This document shows positions 63,567-64,000 of a stretch of DNA of 64,000 nt, in pieces. This DNA is from Sipunculus nudus. Its lineage: Eukaryota; Annelida; Sipuncula; Golfingiida; Sipunculidae. Made by a program: the position numbers and the translations under genes. Where the stretch lies: positions 69,513,556-69,577,555 of the forward strand of contig CM049310.1 in assembly GCA_026874595.1 (NCBI GenBank), written 5' to 3'. The notes beneath the pieces are model-generated. The model was not told the origin of the DNA. It was given only the letters and a program-made list of their open reading frames with translations, and made no database searches. Each line of letters opens with the position of its first letter. The stretch's first letter is position 1.

Positions 63567-64000
63567 ATGATATTTAGATGTTGTGGCAAAAAAGCCTTTT
63601 ATCCGTTTTGTGTATTGGTGCATATAAGATATACAGCAGATTATATTTCAATTTTAACATTGTGTGATTTGTTTGATGTGTGTATTTGTTTGTACAAATC
63701 ACTATCGACCTAATATCTTTTACATGTGTGCGTTTTGTTTTCTTTACGTACAGTAAAATGCTGGTCAATGACTGGTCTTTCGTTTTGGTATTTTGTTTCA
63801 AAATGTATGACGAAAAGTGAATTTAAACAGAGCAAACAGCCTTGGTATACGGTATATACCGTCCACTGGTGTATATTGCTTAAAATTGGAATCAGGGAAT
63901 TAAATGTACAACCATTTGTAGCTTATTCAATGAATGGTTTTACTCCATGGACGAGTGCCGATAATGAGACCGTCTCTAAAATTCATCGACAAGATTTAAG
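63567..64000. other. No gene seen
   Basis: AT-rich sequence to the window end. A minus-strand frame at 63,574-63,801 is Lys/Thr-rich and unassigned. Confidence 0.5.

Overview
This window looks like repeat-rich, gene-poor nuclear DNA from an invertebrate animal, most likely a mollusc and plausibly a bivalve. The evidence is strong AT richness, many TA microsatellites, spliced transposon genes with GT-AG introns, and a dispersed repeat that opens with TTAGCTCAGCTGAC, carries GTCCG-rich words and ends near CTTGTTT, which I associate with bivalve genomes. The taxon is inference. No complete host protein-coding gene can be supported. What can be read is a stack of transposable elements, some inserted inside others, between long stretches of AT-rich DNA with no signal.

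Layout. 1-10,500: old dispersed repeats, a foldback repeat, a degenerate ~90-bp tandem array, a weak receptor-like exon on the minus strand (8,958-9,287), a possible signal-peptide exon (10,078-10,162) and a tRNA-derived SINE. 10,651-16,602: a small GTCGTA-rich inverted-repeat element split by a 5.5-kb PIF/Harbinger transposon (11,000-16,532). The Harbinger holds a transposase gene on the plus strand and a convergent, three-exon MADF/Myb-like gene on the minus strand. The second gene is itself interrupted by a 727-bp insertion with a 14-bp target duplication. 16,929-18,494: a TA array, a solo LTR and a 534-bp long-inverted-repeat MITE. 19,505-22,500: a 1.45-kb higher-order tandem repeat. 22,910-23,089: a small inverted-repeat element.

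24,666-29,998 (minus) and 34,533-42,537 (plus) are two decayed copies of one Ty3/Gypsy-type LTR retrotransposon. Their order is gag-protease-integrase-reverse transcriptase-RNase H, with integrase before reverse transcriptase, the order known from Gmr1-like elements. Both copies share DTC at the protease active site and YIDG where the reverse transcriptase should read YxDD. Their deletions fall in different places. Two solo LTRs of the same group lie at 17,035-17,869 and 56,478-57,043. The plus copy holds a nested bivalve-type repeat in its 3' LTR and an extra LTR-plus-tail fragment at its 5' end.

42,542-64,000: mostly unassigned AT-rich DNA with microsatellites, a GC-rich promoter-like block (44,250-44,725), a SINE body, and at 54,008-54,304 an inverted pair of hammerhead-ribozyme motifs around TA arrays. 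The minus-strand motif has an intact catalytic core. The window ends with a 3.35-kb block (60,220-63,566) whose ends are inverted copies of a motif built on ATTACACGAAATGACTG. The block contains a degenerate tandem array and a nested MITE and may be one large, undescribed nonautonomous transposon.

The two Harbinger genes would normally act together, the MADF/Myb-like protein helping the transposase reach the element ends. Here both are broken, although the element ends are still well preserved.
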